A stretch of 64,000 nt of DNA from Melitaea cinxia (taxonomy: Eukaryota > Arthropoda > Insecta > Lepidoptera > Nymphalidae). Location: positions 8,246,001 to 8,310,000 of the forward strand of contig NC_059416.1 in the NCBI RefSeq assembly GCF_905220565.1, in the 5' to 3' direction. This document shows, in pieces, positions 23,501-35,006 of this stretch. Under the pieces are notes generated by a model, which did no database searches, was not told the DNA's origin, and saw nothing but the letters and a program-made list of their open reading frames with translations. Position numbers and translations under genes: made by a program. Numbering within the stretch: the first letter of the stretch is position 1; each line of letters starts with the position of its first letter.

Positions 23501-25552
23501 TAGTTAGTTGTATGATATTTTTGTTTATAATAAAAACAGAAAAACACATTTAACAAATTTTCACAGACCAAATTTGGAAACCTGAAAAATCTAATCAGAT
23601 CGGTAAAATAAAAATCGATTTATAATGAACGCTGTTTCACGAAAGTTCTTAAAAAAGAGTCTCGTAATTATTGATTTTATTGGTAATTAAATCTCTTTTA
23701 ATTCCTTTCCGGTAAAAATAATTCCATAAACATTAGAAAATCGCTATTAACATGAACACTTCGCATACCATGCGTCGACGCACCGTGACGCTTTCACGAT
23801 AGCATATAATTGCTTGCAATTAATTCATTTTTGCTTTTTTCATTGACACACTCTATTAAGTATTCTTTCTCGGCTACGGTTTCTTCTGCTAATTAGGTGT
23901 CATTAACGGATTGATCGTGACACGATTTTGTTTCATAAATTATGTCATAAAGATGCATTGATTCTGGAACGTTCGATTAGCTTTTTTCTTCGATTTTATA
24001 TTTAAGATTAGAATACTATATATTACGCTTCAGCCTGTAACATCCCACTACTGGGCATAGGCCTCTTTCCCCATGTAGGAGAAGGATCAGAGCTTAATCC
24101 ACCACGCTGCTCCAATGCGGGTTGGTGGATATATTCCCTACTATGAGTAACGATCGCTATCAGGTGTACATGATAACAACCGGGACCGACGGCTTAACGT
24201 GCTCTCCGAGGCACGGTGGCTCCGAGGCACGGTATATATAACGATTAGCAATTACTATTTATAATTCTTCAAAACACCTCTGTGATTTCGTTGGTTAATT
24301 TCTTGCTCCTGCTGTACATTTATTTACAAGAGTCAGACAAGCTTTTCTAATTTTATTTATTTATTTTCATTTTTTTTTAAATTTTCTTTATAGTTTCGAG
24401 CTTCATACATACTTTTTTTAATTTTTATGAAGCAAGCAACCCGAATTAACCAATTTAAAATTATTTTTACCTTGGAAAGCCCGATGATGGTTGTTAAGTG
24501 TCCTCATAAAATAATTTATGGCATTGTAAGAGAAATCCAGCGTAGTATAATGGTACGAGTCTTCTAATTTATCCTAATCTCATTTTTCCAGGTTAATTTC
24601 CCAACAGGTTCAGATCTGCAGCGCGCATTTGCTGAAGACCGTGGAAGGAGGAAGAAGCTGGCTCCCCTCCTCGCCATCCCCCTATTGATCGGGGGTATGC
24701 TGGTCCCCCTGGCGTTTGGAGCCCTCGCTTTACTGGCTGGCAAGGCCTTGATCGTATCTAAGCTGGCTTTGGTCCTGGCTGGTATCATTGGTTTGAAGAA
24801 GCTGCTGTCATCTAACGGCACTGGTGAAGCTCATGAAGTAGTGGTCTCAGCTGGTCATGGAGGAGCTGGGTGGAGCAGGTAAATGTCAACCAATTATCAA
24901 AAATTCAATTTATCATAATTCACTCAAAGTCATAATTTATTTTAACATATTGTCGTCAATATTTACAAGTCTTACAATCCAAACATTAGGTAAAAAAAAT
25001 ATATCAAAATATATATCACGTTTGATAGTTATCATTTTTTGAAGTGAGACTTCTTTAAGCGCATGAGGGTAAAATTTTTACGGATGAAACGGCAACGTTT
25101 GATGAATCGGCAACGTTTTTGTCAGATTTAAAAGTTTGTTTGCCAAAGAAGTTTTACTTCTGACACGTGTACTTTATACGCGCGCACTTGTTTTTAGTAA
25201 TAAATTTAATAATTGTTACATCATCGCCATCATTATTCGTAGTTTGCCCTACGATTTATAGTTTCAGCTTCGCTTATATTGGTTCATGGTCTATGTTAAT
25301 TTGAATATTATAACTTATTAGTAGGGCAAGAATATTATTAAATTTATTTATATAGGGTGGTGCTTTTAAATACAATAAAGAAATGTTTAAAGAGCATGAG
25401 TGTATACTTACATTACAATAAATTTGTATAGTTTTATAAAAAAAAATCTGTTCTTGATATGTTTCATTTGACAGTTTAATAAATATTCTGTGTTTTTTTT
25501 CAGGTCCCTTGAAAGTGCCCACGACCTAGCATACAACGCTTACACCCAATAA
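20528..25552 (+). CDS. Osiris-family (DUF1676) secreted protein (OsiB), 3 exons
   Basis: Exons 20528-20911, 24592-24878 and 25504-25552 join in frame to 239 aa; introns are phase 0 (CAG|GTAAAT) and phase 2 (AG|GTAAAT). The start ATG (tcaaaATGG) opens a signal peptide, about residues 1-18. Cys51 and Cys59 (x7) form the Osiris N-terminal cysteine pair, followed by the DUF1676 region with a GLDESSLDNLILDKIVGFMQ helix. A basic patch GRRKK (146-150) precedes a long hydrophobic segment (about 151-195) ending GLKKLL. The last exon encodes only 15 residues, including the family signature HDLAY (230-234). Unlike OsiC and OsiD, there is no intron after the CLK motif, the central intron lies about 15-20 codons earlier relative to the basic patch, and an extra intron isolates the C-terminal signature. 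Codons are much more GC-rich than the flanks. Family assignment is firm; orthology to a numbered Drosophila Osi gene is not claimed. Confidence 0.92.
21303..22025 (+). mobile_element. DNA-type element with AACCGACTTC / GAAGTCGGTT ends, in OsiB intron 1
   Basis: It starts AATTGTGTTTGCTCACAAAC then AACCGACTTCAATTACATCG, and ends TTTTTTGGAAGTCGGTTAAA, giving 10-bp inverted ends. Inside are two tandem copies of a 142-bp unit (starting 21468 and 21610) and the start of a third (21752). It has no coding capacity and is presumably non-autonomous. Confidence 0.75.
21468..21780 (+). repeat. 142-bp tandem duplication inside the AACCGACTTC element
   Basis: Each unit starts AAAATCGGTA..CC.AGTA, contains GATCCCATCATCAGATCCTG and ends CCAACAAAAAAAGAATTATC. 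About 2.2 units are present; the first two differ at only a few positions. Confidence 0.8.
24025..24235 (-). mobile_element. SINE body and tail, head missing, in OsiB intron 1
   Basis: ACGCTTCAGCCTGTAACATC through GCTTAACGTGCTCTCCGAGG. It ends with a short internal duplication (CTCCGAGGCACGGT twice, 24205-24232). It lies inside the 3.7-kb intron of OsiB, about 360 bp from exon 2. Confidence 0.8.
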
Positions 25553-25692
25553 CATAATCGACCCACCAGTATTTATTAAACGAAATTAACTTATTAACAC
25601 AGTTATAGGTTATTTATAGTACATTAGTACACTGACCCGCCAATAGTAAAGAAGGTCCTTATTTACAATAGTTACATAAAAAGTACCTTAAA

Positions 25693-25698
25693 AATAAA
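25693..25698 (+). terminator. Candidate poly(A) signal of OsiB
   Basis: First AATAAA after the OsiB stop codon (about 140 nt downstream). Chance occurrence is possible because the region is AT-rich. Confidence 0.4.
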
Positions 25699-25699
25699 A

Positions 25700-27898
25700 T
25701 TGACATCCATAATCATTATATGGGATAGAAACGTGATGGATTTATTTTGCTATTGTGAAAAAGGACTTTTTATTAGATATCATTTAAAAATGTATAATAT
25801 TATAAATGGTACATTAAAATTTTCCAACAACAATCTTATGAAAACCAAAATATGGTTAGTACAATATGATCATTTGGAAAGCATTATTTAGTTTTTATTT
25901 ATTTATTTATTTATGAAATGATTCGATTTTATTTATGACATGGCGTTCAATGGTTTATGATTTTGCTTATGAGGAAATGGGATTTAATTATTTTTTTCAA
26001 ATATTTAATACCTCAATATCTAGTACTTTTGCGTATTCGTTAGAAATATTTATAAGTAAATATTTTATGTAAATAATATGTATGTAGAGCGAGTCTTTGG
26101 AATTTGCTTTAAAAATAAATAATTATTAAATATATACTATAAATATTATAACTAGTTGAAATATTGTACATAACATGGGCATAATTATATAAGTATATAC
26201 ATATAGTATTCATTTATAATAAAATATGTAATTGTATTTAAAATAACATATAATTATGGAATTATAATTTTTTATTATGATGTACATATGTAAATAAATA
26301 TTGCATTTATTTAGTATATCCATATACATATATAGCAGTAAAGTATAACTTGATAACATATATGTAAATATATATTTATTTATGTATTATATTTATTATA
26401 AAATATGTATTATATAGATCTCATTATTTTTATATGTATACGATATTCTTAAATGCAATATAATGTAAATAATAATATAAATGATTTTATTTATTTTTTT
26501 AATTACTAAATAACTGTCACGTTACTTATTTATTAACTTATTCATGATGTTGTGAATTAAACTGTTGAGTTATGATGAAGGATGAATTTTTATTTTTAAA
26601 TGATTAATCCCATAAATATTCTTATTATTAATTCACTTCAGCCTGTAATATCGTATTGCTTGGCATAGGCCCCTTTCCCCATGTAGGAGAAGGATCAGGT
26701 GGATTAGGCACCACGCTGCTATCCCCTATTCTATATCTAATTCCCTACTATGAGTAAAGATTGCTATCAGATGTACATGATAAGAATTGGAACCGACAGC
26801 TTAACGTGCTCTCCGAGACACGGCGGGGAGTCCCACAACGACTAACAACCAGAGCGGGAAACGAACCCGCGTCAGTGTTTAGGCGCCGCTGACATGGCAC
26901 ATGTATCATAACACTAGAGAGTTCATTAAAAAAATATGTTATTACCTAGTTATTAAAAATAAATTAAGAGCTAAATTTTATGCGATGCAGGATTACATAA
27001 ATGATAAAGATGCGTGGATTTAGTGACGCTGAATTTCAAGTAAGATATTGCCAATTTCGTATTAAAACACATTAGAATAGTTTATTTTTTTAAAAAGGGT
27101 AACTGCGAAGTTTCTTGCCGATTCTTCTCTACAGAATCTACATTCCAAATCGGTGGAATAGCTTTTACACAATGACGATTCAAAAAGTGTTTTAATAGCC
27201 TAAGGTATTCTTGATTTTAATTTTGACTCGAGCTCGTATTCACATCTACTTTGATTAAGTCAAAAGCCTGAATAGAAAATTAATAATGGAAAATAATCTT
27301 TTCCAATTTTTACTTGTCTCGCTACCCCATGTTAGATACCAACGCGCTTACAGCTCCCCTTGTACGGTAAATCAGGCGTTTGCTTTTCTCTATAAAAAAC
27401 ATTCGTAATTATTATTCACTGTGTACTGCCTACACTATTACAGCAGAACAAGCACATAATACGTGTCATTTTATGGTATTTGTGATTTGATTCAAACCAT
27501 AATTTAGAATAATAAGACGTTGGTTCTAAAATATTTGATGACTGTAATTACTATTTGACCATATCATTGAAACTTTCACTTATAGTTCATATAACCTCAT
27601 GTCTATATTTTTCTACAATATTATTATAAATTGCGAAAGTAGGTCTATCTGTATGTCTTTGTTTTTAGGACCAAGTGACTGAATTAATAATTTCTGAATA
27701 ATTGATTTAACCACATTGAAAAACTCATACCTTTTATAATAAGTCTATAAATTTTGTAAAGTTGCAACATAAGCGACAGAAATATTTTTAATCTTTTAGT
27801 TTTCACAAAAGAGTATTGTGACACTGATTTTCGTGTCACAGTATTCATCTAGTATATACTAAGTACATATAATCCGTATTGTGTTGACATATAATTGA
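25700..27898. other. OsiB downstream region
   Basis: Very AT-rich (25.9-26.6 kb especially), with a type-2 SINE at 26.6-26.9 kb. No gene seen. Confidence 0.55.
26634..26902 (-). mobile_element. tRNA-headed SINE (head type 2), minus orientation
   Basis: Tail CACTTCAGCCTGTAATATCG at the low-coordinate end, body through GCTTAACGTGCTCTCCGAGA, and head containing GCGGGAAACGAACCCGCGTC and GGCGCCGCTGACATGGCAC. The head matches the 60.5-kb copy, not the 44.4-kb one. Confidence 0.8.
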
Positions 27899-28035
27899 AT
27901 AGCCCGTCGGGGCAGTCTATAGTGACCCTGCTACTAGTGCCGGTGCTGTTTACTCCGCGAGTTACAGGTTCGATTGCCACCTGAGTCTAGGTGTAATATT
28001 TGTATTAATTATATATTTATATACGTATTATTTTT
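27899..28035 (+). mobile_element. tRNA-headed SINE (head type 3)
   Basis: TAGCCCGTCGGGGCAGTCTA, B box GGTTCGATTGCC (27967-27978), CTGAGTCTAGGTGTAATATT, then an AT-rich tail. It lacks the RTE-like tail of the other SINEs. Confidence 0.75.
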
Positions 28036-28805
28036 TATGTAAATTTATCAAAAAATATATATTTAGCGACAACATGGCTGTTACCTATAACACAAGCTAA
28101 TTAGTAAATTACCGCTGGAACAGACGACCGTGTGTGTGTTATAAGATAAGATATCACCACACCTTAAGATGCATCTTTTGTAATATAATAAATAGATATT
28201 ATAACAGATTTATTTTACAACAGCTTTCATATAAAAATGTCCGCTTTCCGATATGCTTTTATATCTACAGACAACGACTAAAAAGCCAACAGTTATAACG
28301 CCTTTTGAAAATGATCTTTGATCATTAAGATATACTCGTATACCCAGGGTCCTTGACGTGAACATTAGAAAGTTCACTAAACAAAGGGACTCTTTGAGAA
28401 GTAGCTAGTAGATTGGACGTCAACTTGCTAAGAGCGAGCCTTAAATTTTTATAAAAATTCTTCTATAGACTTAAAATTTATATTGATTTTTAGTCATTAT
28501 ATTTAATATCATGGGTATAGCTTTATCAGGAACACGGGAACACAAAACTGCTTGAAAGGAGTATTTAGCTGTGCTCTACTGTAAAAATCACGGAAACTCA
28601 TCACTTACAACAAATTTAATAAATAATATAATGGCTAAGTGCTATAACGTCAACAGTTGTACCGATAATTTTAACAGAGATACGGGAAGGACCAGTAGTA
28701 TTTTTAATATTTAAAGCTGTAAATATTTTAATTATTTTTTAATGTCTATGTGTCTGACCGTAAAATAACTTTTGTGCCAATTTTATATTTTGTTTAAGCA
28801 ACGAT

Positions 28806-29084
28806 CAATCCCCGCACATGACACATTTGTATTGGCCATACAGGTGTTTGCCGTGGTCTGGGTGTTTGTGTAGTCCTTGTGGGTCTCCCCACCGTGCCTC
28901 GGAGAGCACGTTAAGCCGTCGGTCCCGGTTGTTATCATGCACACCTGATAGCGATCGTTACTTATAGTAGGGAATATATTCGCCAACCCGCATTGGAGCA
29001 GCGTGGTGGATTAAGCTCTGATCCTTCTCCTACACGGAGAAAGAGGCCTATGCCCAGTAGTGGGATATTACAGGCTGAAGCGAT
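28806..29084 (+). mobile_element. tRNA-headed SINE, 5'-truncated, with perfect 13-bp target-site duplication
   Basis: Starts within the B box (CAATCCCCGCACATG) and runs through the body to the tail GCCCAGTAGTGGGATATTAC AGGCTGAAGCG. It is flanked by TTTAAGCAACGAT at 28793-28805 and 29085-29097. The duplication and the low divergence suggest a fairly recent insertion. Confidence 0.9.
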
Positions 29085-29202
29085 TTAAGCAACGATTCAG
29101 TGACTTACAGTTATTGAAATATACTGAAATTAGTTTTAGATTAAAATCTTATTAGCAATAACATTGATTGACAAAATAGGGTATTATATTTTGTATATAC
29201 AT

Positions 29203-29364
29203 TGGCCTGTGTATTTCAAAACTAGCAGTTGGATGGTTATCCCGCCACCGGTTGGCTTTTTAAGTTCCAAGGTGATAGTGGAACTGTCTTATCCCGTAGT
29301 CGCCTCTTACGACACCTTCGGGAAGAGAGGGGGTGGCTACATTCTTTACTGCCGTAACCACACA
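29203..29364 (-). mobile_element. RTE leader fragment
   Basis: The outer half of the leader block (minus-strand start TGTGTGGTTACGGCAGTAAA, through to the CAGCAGTTGG-like stretch). The 3' tail is absent. It lies just downstream of the 28.8-kb SINE. Confidence 0.7.
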
Positions 29365-29571
29365 TTTTAAAGTAAAGAATCTCAATTATTTTCTATTCCA
29401 ATAAGTTTAAAATATTCTTATAAATGAGAATATAATGAGTATAAATTATTTGAATGTATTTGAGATTTAAATATTTTTTTTATTATGGTAGGGCACAGCA
29501 TCTGCTACAAGAAATTTCGAAATAGTCCGACTGGAGAATAATTTTAACTTTCTACAGTTTAATAATAATGC

Positions 29572-29662
29572 CCTCAAGTAGAGTTTAGTTCTAGTGGTGA
29601 GGAGTGTAGCCAAAATTCTTTGGCAGGGTCGGGGGCAGATTCGTAAACGCACTTGCAATGTT
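29572..29662 (-). mobile_element. SINE-like repeat, family M, fragment
   Basis: TCTAGTGGTGAGGAGTGTAG and GGCAGGGTCGGGGGCAGATT, then AACGCACTTGCAATG: the middle part of the family on the minus strand. Confidence 0.55.
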
Positions 29663-29924
29663 CTCCGTGTGTATATATATCCATTGCTATAAACTCGTCT
29701 CCCAATCAATCGCTTTTAAATGTCATTCAAAGCTGCAGTTGAATTTTACGTCATACATGAAGAATGAAACAACTTTTTGTCTCAACGTTCCACAGCAGTA
29801 TTTTTTCGTGTATTGGGGGTGGGGAAACACACAAAACATAAATCCTAACCGTGACAAACATATATTGTTAGCTTGTAAATTTATGTTTGTTAATTTATGT
29901 CTTAATTTCTATACTTCTTTTATT

Positions 29925-30062
29925 AAAGGTTGCCTGGAAGAGATCGCTATAAGCGATAAGGCCGCCTTTGCATACATTATTTTGTTTCTGTATCTAATCG
30001 TTCTAAAATGTATCTTCTTTTTTGTGTTTGCAATAAAGTTTAAAAAATAAAAATAAAAAATA
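29925..30062 (+). mobile_element. LINE 3'-end fragment with A-rich tail
   Basis: AAAGGTTGCCTGGAAGAGAT, CGCTATAAGCGATAAGGCCG, CAATAAAGTTTAAAAAATAA and an (AAATA)n tail. This is a 3' tail often seen in lepidopteran transcripts (from memory). A CGCTATAAGCG hairpin lies within. Confidence 0.65.
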
Positions 30063-30504
30063 AATAAATATTATATATATAAAAATATTTCACTCGTACA
30101 TTAAAAATAAATTGTCAACTTTACTAAAAGCTATAAATAATTAGGGAAATTTGTATAAAATGTTTAACTTGTATTTCAACATATATATTTTTTTCAAAAA
30201 TGTGTTATCTTGTATTTGTATTAACAGTATTTTAAATTCTTTGCTCAATTTCATCTTCCGGGTGTTTTGACTAAAATATCATTTCTTAGTCAATTGAACG
30301 CTTTTTATTTATTTCATTATTGTTTCAATGAGTAGAGCTAGAGGAGGGCTTTCATCATTGAGCTACAAATCAAGTTGGTCGTTGCAACTAAAAATTGGTG
30401 TTAAAAGCAATTATAATAAAAGTGTATTTGAAGAAGAACAGTCTTTATAATTCTAAAATACTACAACAGTTAATATATTGCCAAAACAAATATTTCTCGT
30501 GTGT

Positions 30505-30562
30505 GGAAATCAAACCCGCAGCTGCTAGATCAACAGCCAGTGCTGTGACACCTTTGTACAAT
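30505..30562 (-). mobile_element. Possible SINE head remnant
   Basis: GAAATCAAACCCGCAGCTGC and AACAGCCAGTGCTGTGACAC resemble the 10.1-kb SINE head on the minus strand. Confidence 0.4.
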
Positions 30563-31691
30563 TTGTTAAATAACGAAGCCATTTCAACTTACATCAATAT
30601 AATATATCAACAAGTAATAAAATTACAATATCATCAACGAAATCAACATCAATTTGAATCGATTATCAAATTCAAAAATCGCGTTATTAGAGATAATTGA
30701 AAAAGTACTCATCAGACCTCGCCCAAATTTATATAGGACACTTTGACAAGAACCAGCTTTGGATTAATACAAGAGTCATCAAAACTAGTACATCAAGTAC
30801 TCCTTTTTAAAGCTGTAGCGCAAAGTGCATATGGTGGCACTTTAATTACGGATTAACGTAATCATATCACCTTATTGTTAGTGGAAGTGATATTATCAAA
30901 AAAAAAAACAGAAAATCTTATACCATCTGCTTTATCTTGTTAGCTTGAAAGTCAACACATAGATATTTTAAATTACTTACACGCTATTGTTATGAGTTAC
31001 ACCTGTACAGATCCATTATCTGTGTGCGTATCACACAAAAATGCATGTAGAATGTATAATTTTTTTTTAAAAGACAAAACACTACTGCAAACAAAAGTCG
31101 AATTTACATTCAAAAAGGCATTAGGATCCATGTTGCTAAAACTGTAACTACAGCAATAAGATAATCAAAATACATCAAAGTTGCATATTTAAAAGTACAC
31201 GCACACATAGATAAGCATAACAAGATGAGTTGAACGATCCATACAAAGCTTTCTTTTTTTTATATAAAAAAGTTGACCATTGAGTCACTTTCGTGATGTA
31301 ACCTCATTATTCGAAAAGAATCCGTGCCAGTCATTGTTGTTTTAGTCTGTGGTTGTTTTTTGGCGCGTAAAAGTGTGTGTTAATTGAATTTCAGATATGA
31401 TGACTTGTTTTGACGCGCATGTAACGGAAACAATGAGTTAACGTTTCTTTTATTTTCAAATGTTTCTTTTATTTACTTTTGACATTCGAAATTCAAGTTT
31501 TTTCCATCAAACAATCAATCAAATTATTTCTATATATATTTTGAAGTTATACTTTTGTTGGCCCGTTAGGGAAAAATGATGAGAGTAAATTTTTACAACC
31601 GTCATAAAAAACCGACACCTTGAAGTTAGCAAGTCAAAGAAAAAAAAATTAGCAACGCGAAGTTAGCTAATAAATAATGAAATATAACTTT

Positions 31692-31744
31692 TTACGTACA
31701 TAAGTACACATACATACACACATACTTATGTACGTACATAAGTA
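31692..31744. repeat. Inverted and direct repeats around TACGTACATAAGTA
   Basis: TACGTACATAAGTA (31693-31706) is followed by its inverse TACTTATGTACGTA (31723-31736) and again by TACGTACATAAGTA (31731-31744). A 14-bp stem with a 16-nt loop is possible. Confidence 0.8.
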
Positions 31745-33130
31745 CACACACACTTTTTTATTTCACGCGTATAATATTACATTACCGCCTATTAACACCT
31801 TACTAAAAACTTTAGACAAAACAATCTTCAAGAAAATTAGTAGTAGTATGTAATAGTTTTAAAATCCTATTCATTTAGTTATTTGTACAGTCAATTATGT
31901 CTTAAATAATATGCTTATGTTGAGCACAGGATAGTTGCACTAAACTGAATTAATAATAACACCTAATTAAGTCACAGTAAATGAAACTTCTATCAAATTC
32001 AATAAAATAGTGATTTCCTACTTATCACAAACTGCGTATGGAAGGGCATGTTTTTTTTTTCACATGAGTACGCTTAATACTGTAATATTGGGAATCGATT
32101 CACGCATGCGCAAAAATGCGAACAGTGAGAGTGGTCGGGAAAGTATTTCTGAACTAAAGAGGTCATCATCAAGAATCAGCGTGTCACACTCGATTTTGCA
32201 TAACGTCTGACTAACGCAGGCCAAAGTTGGTTTGAGGATGTTGCTCAACAGGAGACTGTACTTATTTGCAAAAGACTTTCTGACCACCGTATTATATGTA
32301 TTATTGTATTAAAATAATTGTTCTATATTATATGAAAAATATGTGTTTTCATAGCAGTCGCCCCTTTATGCTGTATGACAATACTGCAAGCTGTGTTTTT
32401 CACTAAAATCAGTAATATACAAAGTACTCCTAAAAAACGACTAAATGATATTACTTTCATCATTATCGTCATTATTATTCAAAAAATTATAGCTGCTATC
32501 GTGACCGTGATGTCTTATTAGATATAAAATAGATTAATCGAATTACTAATTGAAAAATTTATATTTTATTTACAGACTTGTTACATTTTATGACTTTTTA
32601 TTGATATAGTTATAGATAAGTTCGATGATTTTTTTATATTTTTCGTATAAATTTTGTACTAGGGATAATGTTATAAATAAGTTACTAATTTTTTAAAGTC
32701 AAAAAAAAAGGTTGATATTTATTTTCATTAGACCTTGGGGGTATTAAAAAAAGCAAAGAGGGAAACGATGTTAACATTTTGAGAAACACTGGCAGAAGCA
32801 AAAGTTGTTTACATGTGTGTTACGGTAAGTTAACCGTACAAATAAAGATTCAAATAAATTACTATATTAGTAAGTTAGTAGGTTTTTAGGTTTATACGAT
32901 TTTAAAATATAATTACTTTTAAAGGAACTCAAAATAGCGTTATAATCACTCATTTTAATATGTGTACTTTTTTTTTATAACGTACGTGCAGCGTCTTTTG
33001 GATAAATAATTTATAATCTGTGATTTGATGACAACTCAACATTACTAAAGTTAAAAAATTATTACTTTTGTAACACAAAATGAAAAGTACGTGAAAATAT
33101 TTTACACGTTGTTAACAATCATGTTGCCTG

Positions 33131-33351
33131 TCTGGTTACGGTAGTATAGAATATAGCCACCTCTCTTACCGTAGGTGTCGTAAGAGGTGATTAAGGGATA
33201 ACATAGTTCCACTACCACCTTGGAACTTATAAATCCGACCGATGGCGGGATAACCATCCAACTGCTGGCTTTGAAATAACCATACCGAAGACGGGCAGCA
33301 GCGTCTTCGGTGCGACAAAGTCAGCCCTGCGGTCACCAACCCGCCTGCCTG
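33131..33351 (+). mobile_element. RTE LINE 5'-leader fragment
   Basis: Starts GGTTACGGTAGTATAGAATA and runs through GCAGCAGCGTCTTCGGTGCG to CAACCCGCCTGCC, where it breaks off without the 3' tail. It is the 5' part of the mini-RTE or of the LINE. Confidence 0.75.
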
Positions 33352-34573
33352 ATGTTGAGGTCTTTATGGTAGACGCCTAAGGTCAAATCTGCGAAAGTTG
33401 GCGACATTAAATTTTACTTGAGTATGGAGTTTCAGTTGAGTTAAATAGCTAAATTTACTAAAATAAAGTGAAATTATTTTTATAGACACAAAATAAAATT
33501 TAATGGTATATATAAGTATGTAATGTAACGGTAATCTCATGTAGATTTTAGACGGTTTTAGATGACTAGAAATACCTGTGACCTTGAGTAATTTCTCGTG
33601 ATATGACAACAGTACGTTTTGAAAGATTTTCATATAATCATTTAAAATATAGATACATGGCAAATGATCTTTAAGTAAACAAATTAATTTGCTATCTAAG
33701 TTTGGTATCGAGGCTTGGTCTGTGCGATAACTCTCACATAAAGTTTTATTATCTATTAAAGAATAGAATAACAATAACGTTTTGATCAAGATACAGTTTG
33801 CCAGAAGCAAATACAATTGAACCGTTTAACGGCCGAATTGAAATAATTTAATAGTGTGTTTCCTTTTTCTCGACACCGAGTCGAAACTTGCAAAGCAAAC
33901 TTAGCCGTAACGTAAATTTCCTTAGTTACATCTAATCTTCACATTTGATATTTTCATCATGTTTCAGATTTGTTGACTTTTGGGAATATGCTAGAATTCT
34001 ATCTGCAATCCACCGGAAAAAGCAAAATTTTGAAAGTGGTCTATGAGGAAAAGAAGTTTGGGAACCTGTTATAGACAATCAAATATTTTTCTTTCAGCTG
34101 TAACACTCAGTGATCAGCTCATTTGTTTCGTAGCTCAATGTTGAAAAGCCTCTGGCTTTTAACCATAAAAAAGGTCTTTTCTCAGTTCATTAGTGTTTTT
34201 TTAAAGACAGTATTGATCATCCGGTTATATGATATTTGTATAAATGATTATCACATTTGAATGTCTCTCTTGTGTAAATTCTCGACCTTTCGCTAATGTT
34301 TCTTACTTTAGTTGTGTACTTAAACAACAAATAATTTTCAAGATTATTTGATGTCTACTGTTTAGTTACTTCAGCTACTATGTTGGAAAATACTTTTATA
34401 TAGCCTAAACTATTATTTAGAATGTTTAATAAACAAAGTATATTATATAAAGTTCTTTGCTTATAAACAAAAATAAACACCACGAGAATTCAGGAAATAC
34501 ACACAGTACACAAGTACTACGTAATGCTCTGACCTTGAAAAATATTTGTGTATCAATACAAGTACCTATTGGT
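33352..34573. other. Intergenic, AT-rich, no gene seen
   Basis: A 150-codon open frame on the minus strand (33816-33364) has no ATG at its start and an AT-driven composition; it is not called. Confidence 0.5.
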
Positions 34574-34630
34574 CATGTGCGAGGATCCAATCCACGACCA
34601 CTAGTGCATCAACACGATGTTACAAATACT
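34574..34630 (-). mobile_element. Possible SINE head remnant
   Basis: CATGTGCGAGGATCCAATCC and ACGACCACTAGTGCATCAAC look like a degraded B-box region. It lies just before the mini-RTE at 34.7 kb. Confidence 0.35.
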
Positions 34631-34670
34631 TCAATAACACGTCATTATTATACTAATGACAACTACCTTT

Positions 34671-34994
34671 CATCATCATCATCATTTCAGCCTATCGCAA
34701 TCCACTGCTGGACATAGGCCTCCACAAGTTCACGCCAAAAGTGGTGTGAACTCATGTGTGATACCCATAGTCACCACGCTGGGGAGGGGGGTTGGTGACC
34801 GCAGGGCTGGCTTTGTTGCACCGAAGACGCTGCTGCCCGTCTACGGCCTGTGTATTTAATTGGATGATTATCCTGCCATCGGTCGGCTTTTTAATTTCCA
34901 AGGTGGTAGTGGAACTGTATTATTAGTCGCCTCTTACGACAACCACGAGAAGAGAGGGGGTGGCTATATTCTTCATTGCCGTAACCACACAGCA
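34671..34994 (-). mobile_element. Mini-RTE (leader plus 3' tail) with near-perfect target-site duplication
   Basis: A 324-bp element with the (CAT)n tail at the low-coordinate end and the leader at the other. It is flanked by ACAACTACCTTT (34659-34670) and ACAACAACCTTT (34995-35006), 11 of 12 identical. The duplication shows that the joined form moved as a single unit. Confidence 0.85.
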
Positions 34995-35006
34995 ACAACA
35001 ACCTTT

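Larger units (their letters stand above)
20912..24591 (+). other. OsiB intron 1 (3.7 kb)
   Basis: Phase-0 intron holding the 0.7-kb AACCGACTTC element and a SINE body near its 3' end. The remaining sequence is AT-rich without recognised features. Confidence 0.8.
30063..33130. other. Intergenic, AT-rich, no gene seen
   Basis: Holds the inverted repeat at 31.7 kb and a slightly GC-richer stretch at 32.06-32.23 kb of unknown nature. Confidence 0.5.

Noticed and set aside
29658..30050. 130-codon plus-strand open frame with a hydrophobic end
   Set aside because: Its second half is the LINE 3' tail with GCGATAAGGCCG, so it is not a gene.
32010..32287. Overlapping open frames on both strands in a GC-richer patch
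   Set aside because: Neither frame resembles a family or has splice-site support; the patch is more likely an old transposon remnant.
33364..33816. 150-codon minus-strand open frame
   Set aside because: It lacks an ATG at its start, is dominated by AT-rich codons (Ile, Leu, Phe, Tyr, Lys) and shows no domain.
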